DNA of 21,852 nt from NCBI GenBank assembly GCA_030272585.1, contig BSYQ01000026.1:1-21852 (forward strand), read 5' to 3'. How positions within the stretch are numbered: position 1 is the first letter of the stretch; the number at the start of each line of letters is the position of its first letter. Source of the DNA: Bryopsis sp. KO-2023 (lineage: Eukaryota; Chlorophyta; Ulvophyceae; Bryopsidales; Bryopsidaceae). A program made the translations under genes and the position numbers. Positions 17,852-21,852 of this stretch are shown in pieces. The notes beneath the pieces were generated by a model, which worked only from the letters and a program-made list of their open reading frames with translations, did no database searches and was not told the DNA's origin.

Positions 17852-20800
17852 CTAGGTCGCCCTGTCCCGCGTTAAGTCGTCGAACACGAAACGTTGGGCG
17901 AGTGTGCGAAGTTCTCGCCAGGCGTCGGCCTCGGTGTCGAGAACATATCGGAAGACGGCATCCGACCGCCATCTCCCCTGTGTTTTGATTTGTCTCACAG
18001 GGGCGCCTGCTTGACTCATAAGCGTGGCGCCTCCTTTGCGTAGGCTATGAGTGCCGTAGAGGTGGCGGGGTACTTCCGGCATAGCCGATGCGATGTACCC
18101 AGAAACACGGTCAGCAAAACCGCGAGGCGAGAGGTGTCTCGCCGCATTTCTCGCCAGCGGAAACACAAAAACACTGCGTAACTGCAGCAGATACGCTCGC
18201 CCCCGCCGATCAGGACAAACTGCCGCTAAACTTTCTGGCAGTCGAGGCAAACGTACCCATGTCCCCTGCCGATGGGTATCTGTTTTGGACTGCGGTAGAA
18301 ATAATTCAAGGCCGTCTGGACTTGCCAATTTTAAGTGTTCCGCGCGAACACAAACGAGCTCAGAAACTCGCAACAGGGCGAAAAAAGCTAAGCAAAAAGC
18401 AAAGGCGTCACGAGCGCCAATCGTCGATGAAACCGCATCAGCCGCCTTGACCAGCTTGCAGAGCTGGTCCAAGGAAAAAGGCTGCTTCGCTTGCTGCGTG
18501 CCTGTCCCCAGTTTTTTCTTTGCTGCTTCCAAACACTGCTGAACGCCAGTCCACGTCCCAAGATCCTCCCCTTGCTGAAGCCACACTGTTTTGGCAAGGG
18601 CGGCCATTCCTGTCGCGATCGTATTGAACGCCAACCCCATCACGACTTGAACCGAAATCCAAGTTGCAACAGAATGCTCCGAAGCAGGAAATGGCGCCAA
18701 CTGCGCCAAGTTGCAGACCTGCGAATATTGTCTGACCCTGGAAGCGTATGTCTGCTGCGTACTTGCTTCCAGATGCGCTTTGGCTAACGCGCGCCAATCC
18801 AACGCCTGTTCTCGTAGAACAGGATTTTGAAAAATGGCGGTAAGAGACCGTTTGGGGCTCCCTGGCACCGTCGGAGCTGGACGTAACGTCTTCGTCGAAC
18901 AATGAATCGGGCTGGGAAAAACGACTGATACCACCGCGCAGTGCATAGCGTGACCTGAACTCGTTCGGGGTGTCCCCGTCCCAACATCATTCCGCATCGT
19001 GCCTGGTAAAAATGTGTCTGCTTGCTGTGGCAAGCTGAAAGTATCACGGATATACGGCTTTAGAGTGGCAAACCAGGGAGCTGCGGGCCACCAAGGAATG
19101 ACCAAAACGCCACTTCCGCCATGCGACAGTAAGTGGCGGACGACGTCGCCCAACATCGAGAAGGGGGGGTTTCCGTAAAACTTTCCCTGGGTCCACGCGA
19201 AAGACAAGGCATCGACGGCAAAAGCGCCGACGTCATGACTCTCTGAACAAAAAGGCAAAGGTTCGTCCGTTTCTGGATTCCGTTGCCGATTAAGGTTCGA
19301 CGCAAATAAATCGATCGTGAACGGTCCCCATAATAACCACACGTAGTTGAACCACAGCGGGTTCAACTTGTAGTCCTCTGGGTGAAAAACCCGTGACTCT
19401 TCATCAGCACCGGAATCGATAATCGCCGCAGACCCAACGAACCCAATAGTCAAGGAAAAATCTCCAAGCAACTCGAGGGTAGCTAAGGCGAGCACAAGCA
19501 GGTTGATTCCGTCGTTAAGGGAAGGAGAACCAGCGTTTTTCCAAAACCCACGAACACCTGTAGAATCGGTGCGAACTAAAATGCGTTTCCCGACAACATG
19601 AGGCCAAAAAGCCACAAGCGCCGCGAACACACCTTTCAGCTCCGTCCAAACGGAATCGGTCGCCGTAAGAGTCGGCCAACGTCCCTGGCCGCGCAGTGGC
19701 GTCACATTGTGGGATGCTGTAAAAAGTCTAGCTCCCCATCCAAGTCCGGACGCGTCGGTGTAGAGAACTACACGGGGAGCCGAAGGCTCAACAGACATGC
19801 CGTTCAGCTTATCGAGATTAGCCTGGAGCAACCTTAAGTCGTCACGCACCTCCGGTGAGGGGTGTAACAAGAAGGTGTTATTACGGACCCCCTTCGACGA
19901 TATTGGCAATTTACTCAAGAGCTGAAACATCGACCTGGAAAAAAATCGAGCCAAAGGAATCGCGGGAAGGGTGGCGACTACGTAGCCGACCACACGCTCC
20001 GCCTGCTGTCCGGAAAAATGTTGCATCCGCAGCAAGTTTCCGACTGCGTTTTCAATTTTCTCGAGCTTTTCCTGGCTAACAGAAACTCGCGCCATTGGTT
20101 CCGACTCCACGATAAAGCCAAGGAACTTAACCCTTTTCGTGGGAACCAGGTTAGACTTATCCATGTTTAGCCGCAAACCGAGCTCAAACAGATCGGCGAA
20201 AACAATCTTTTGCGTTGCAATGACGTCTTCGAGAGACGTGTTAAAAAACAGGGCGTCATCGAAATACAAGACAACCCTGATTCCGAGGCTCCGCCATTTT
20301 CTGACGAGCGGCCGCAAAAGTTTTGTGTAAGCGAAAGGCGCGTTCGACAATCCGAAGGGCACGCACTTGAATCGATAAACTCGTCGGTCGAGTTCGAAAC
20401 AGCAGACGCGCTGCAAGTCCGGGTGAAGGGGTAATTGAAAATAGCCTTTCTTAAAATCAAAGCCCCAAAGGAAATCCCCCGCGCGGAGCATTTCCTTTAC
20501 GACTTTGATGCCTTCAAGGCGAAAGCTGGGAGCTTGAAGACAGTCATTCACTGCTCGGGCGTCGAAGCAGAATCGAAATAAGTCAGGAGGCGGTTTCGGC
20601 GCTGTCTGGAGCGGCGATAAGAAAGCAACCTCGTGTGGTTGGTCTTTGAGATGGGTAACGTCTTCGACGGCGCCCCACTCTAACATTCGTTTGACTTCTG
20701 TTCTTAGAAATTTCCATTCGGGATCGCTAAGGCGATACTGTTTTAGTTGTTTCTTTGCGATCAGAGTATTCAGACCGTGCAGTTCCGCACGAAAACCATG

Positions 20801-21850
20801 TTTGACCCAACTAGGTACAGGCGAACCTGGAGAACACAAGGTTTTCCATTGTTCGGAAAACCGGCTAATGTCGCCGGTTTTGAATGGCCCGGAACGCAAA
20901 GGTAACTGATAATTAGTAGCCCACGTTTTAGCATCCGCGTATTCGACTGACGGTCGCAACGCAGGACGTTTGTTTAGGACACCGAGAAACGTCCCATGGA
21001 TAGTCCGCCGCACCAGCAACCCATTGTGGCGAAACTGAAGGGAATCGACCAGGGACGTCAGTTTCTGTACAGTGACGTCTGCGTTCTGTTGGATGCCCGG
21101 AACTACCGTCGCTATAGGTGCGACATGCAGCTGGGGCACGCCGGGAACCAGCTTCCCCTCGCAATGAACAGCATTTGTCAAACACGGGAACTTACTTTTT
21201 CGAGGGCTGTCGGGTTCCCTGTCTGCATTGCGCTTGTTGAGTGCTGGAAGTAACCTCCGGAGAAGCGATAGCTCCTGTGACTGCGCCGGCTGTTTCCTGC
21301 CCGAAAACGTTCGTTGCATGGGTGGAGCTTCTGGCAGACTTTGTGTAGACAACCATTGGCTTGGAAAATTGTTGTCCTCTGTGGCTTTGACCCGATCGTC
21401 GTCGGAGATGCGGCCAATTATCTGTGTCACTTGTGGGTTTTTCCACCCGGCGCCATGCCCTTTCACCAGAATAGCTCGAACCAGAGCAGCACTACCACGG
21501 ATTAGTTCCTGTCCGTCTGCCAAAGGCATCTCCCGGGACTGTTGGAACGCTTTGTCCATTTCTAGCGACGCAGCGGCTGCTGGTCCTAGAAAGGTTGAAT
21601 GGATCAGCGGTGTAAGGCTCTCCTGTGTGGTATTTGCACTCATACGTGCGAGTTCAGTTCTCAGTGACGAGTTTTCCCGGCGAATATCATTTTGCACAGC
21701 AGCAATGTCCGATACATGGGCGATGAGCTGAGAAAGTTGCTCGGCCGTGGCCGGAGCAGATACTTCTTCCTCGATATCATGAACCTCTGGAGTGGATTCT
21801 GGCATATTTGCGCGAGTTGGGGAAATTCTTGACCAAAATCCCGTGGACAT
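17852..21850 (-). CDS. single fused polyprotein: N-terminal region, RT, RNase H, methyltransferase-like, tyrosine recombinase
   Basis: 1332 codons from ATG 21850 to TAG 17854-17852; the true start could be further upstream, off the window. Residues 35-75 look like a coiled coil and residues 1-300 may be Gag-like. RT covers about 380-580: D430 (FCFDAR), D465 (GFDFKKGYFQLP), VPFGLSNAP, YFDD (529-532). RNase H covers about 692-820: D699, E737, D762 and D816 (ADEESR). The methyltransferase-like domain has TIDLFASNLN and NPPF (894-897) and ends IPWWPAAPWF. The recombinase covers about 1010-1310: R1161, K1189 in SKTD, H1268 and R1271 in HSLRKGG, W1294, nucleophile Y1302 in FRYV. All catalytic residues are present, with no stop or frameshift. 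A protein like this would copy element RNA into circular DNA and integrate it. No protease is visible, so how the product is processed is unknown. Confidence 0.93.
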   Translation of the reverse strand: MSTGFWSRISPTRANMPESTPEVHDIEEEVSAPATAEQLSQLIAHVSDIAAVQNDIRRENSSLRTELARMSANTTQESLTPLIHSTFLGPAAAASLEMDKAFQQSREMPLADGQELIRGSAALVRAILVKGHGAGWKNPQVTQIIGRISDDDRVKATEDNNFPSQWLSTQSLPEAPPMQRTFSGRKQPAQSQELSLLRRLLPALNKRNADREPDSPRKSKFPCLTNAVHCEGKLVPGVPQLHVAPIATVVPGIQQNADVTVQKLTSLVDSLQFRHNGLLVRRTIHGTFLGVLNKRPALRPSVEYADAKTWATNYQLPLRSGPFKTGDISRFSEQWKTLCSPGSPVPSWVKHGFRAELHGLNTLIAKKQLKQYRLSDPEWKFLRTEVKRMLEWGAVEDVTHLKDQPHEVAFLSPLQTAPKPPPDLFRFCFDARAVNDCLQAPSFRLEGIKVVKEMLRAGDFLWGFDFKKGYFQLPLHPDLQRVCCFELDRRVYRFKCVPFGLSNAPFAYTKLLRPLVRKWRSLGIRVVLYFDDALFFNTSLEDVIATQKIVFADLFELGLRLNMDKSNLVPTKRVKFLGFIVESEPMARVSVSQEKLEKIENAVGNLLRMQHFSGQQAERVVGYVVATLPAIPLARFFSRSMFQLLSKLPISSKGVRNNTFLLHPSPEVRDDLRLLQANLDKLNGMSVEPSAPRVVLYTDASGLGWGARLFTASHNVTPLRGQGRWPTLTATDSVWTELKGVFAALVAFWPHVVGKRILVRTDSTGVRGFWKNAGSPSLNDGINLLVLALATLELLGDFSLTIGFVGSAAIIDSGADEESRVFHPEDYKLNPLWFNYVWLLWGPFTIDLFASNLNRQRNPETDEPLPFCSESHDVGAFAVDALSFAWTQGKFYGNPPFSMLGDVVRHLLSHGGSGVLVIPWWPAAPWFATLKPYIRDTFSLPQQADTFLPGTMRNDVGTGTPRTSSGHAMHCAVVSVVFPSPIHCSTKTLRPAPTVPGSPKRSLTAIFQNPVLREQALDWRALAKAHLEASTQQTYASRVRQYSQVCNLAQLAPFPASEHSVATWISVQVVMGLAFNTIATGMAALAKTVWLQQGEDLGTWTGVQQCLEAAKKKLGTGTQQAKQPFSLDQLCKLVKAADAVSSTIGARDAFAFCLAFFALLRVSELVCVRAEHLKLASPDGLELFLPQSKTDTHRQGTWVRLPRLPESLAAVCPDRRGRAYLLQLRSVFVFPLARNAARHLSPRGFADRVSGYIASAMPEVPRHLYGTHSLRKGGATLMSQAGAPVRQIKTQGRWRSDAVFRYVLDTEADAWRELRTLAQRFVFDDLTRDRAT

Positions 21851-21852
21851 CA

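Larger units (their letters stand above)
16547..21852 (-). mobile_element. element 2: YR retrotransposon, apparently intact, 5' end beyond window
   Basis: Reading on the minus strand: one ORF (21850-17852), a 439-bp untranslated stretch, repeat B1 (17412-17067), 174 bases (A2), repeat B2 (16892-16547). This is the 3' half of the A1-ORF-B1-A2-B2 split-direct-repeat layout known from PAT- and Ngaro-type elements. B1 and B2 are identical and the ORF is intact, which points to a recent insertion. The left terminal repeat A1, matching 16893-17066, should lie just past the right edge. Confidence 0.85.

Noticed and set aside
18088..18542. Plus-strand ORFs inside element 2
   Set aside because: Antisense to the recombinase domain, with no independent features.

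Overview
The window is eukaryotic nuclear DNA. It has GT-AG introns that join exons in matching reading phases, long A/T homopolymers outside genes, and two tyrosine-recombinase (YR) retrotransposons of the DIRS/Ngaro/PAT order. I cannot name the species. Nothing looks bacterial, and I see no rRNA, tRNA or CRISPR.

Left third (1-4589). A possible coding end sits at the left edge (1-72). A small tandem duplication follows (350-720). Next is a host gene model with three phase-compatible exons from 910, unrecognised. Its last exon runs into a CAGGACAG-rich repeat, which supplies the C-terminus and stop. Behind it lie a possible solo LTR (2361-2538) and a 0.5-kb foldback element (2681-3192) made of GTGCA/CAGGACAG repeats around an 11-bp tandem array. 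The stretch 3193-4589 has no convincing gene, only a possible LINE fossil and two hairpins.

Element 1 (about 4590-10661, + strand). Outer direct repeats of about 662 bp (L, L') enclose inner direct repeats of 180 bp (A1, A2). Between the A copies lie a Gag-like frame without any ATG, an RT-RNase H-methyltransferase-like frame broken by one TAG, and a YR frame. The YR frame is also open right across the RT region. The element probably carries inactivating damage.

Host genes (10662-16546). A clean three-exon gene on + encodes a small secreted protein with three eight-cysteine modules (11201-12973). On - are the last two exons of a WD40-repeat protein (13689-14512). On + is the terminal exon of an ankyrin-repeat protein (15280-15782). 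The stretch between the last two is ambiguous.

Element 2 (16547 to the right edge, - strand). One intact ORF of 1332 codons carries an N-terminal region, RT, RNase H, methyltransferase-like domain and YR. Downstream of its stop are two identical 346-bp repeats flanking 174 bp. This is the B1-A2-B2 order of split direct repeats, so the matching A1 copy should lie just beyond the right edge. The intact ORF and identical repeats suggest a young, possibly active copy. The two retroelements solve the same coding problem differently: split and overlapping frames in element 1, one fused frame in element 2.
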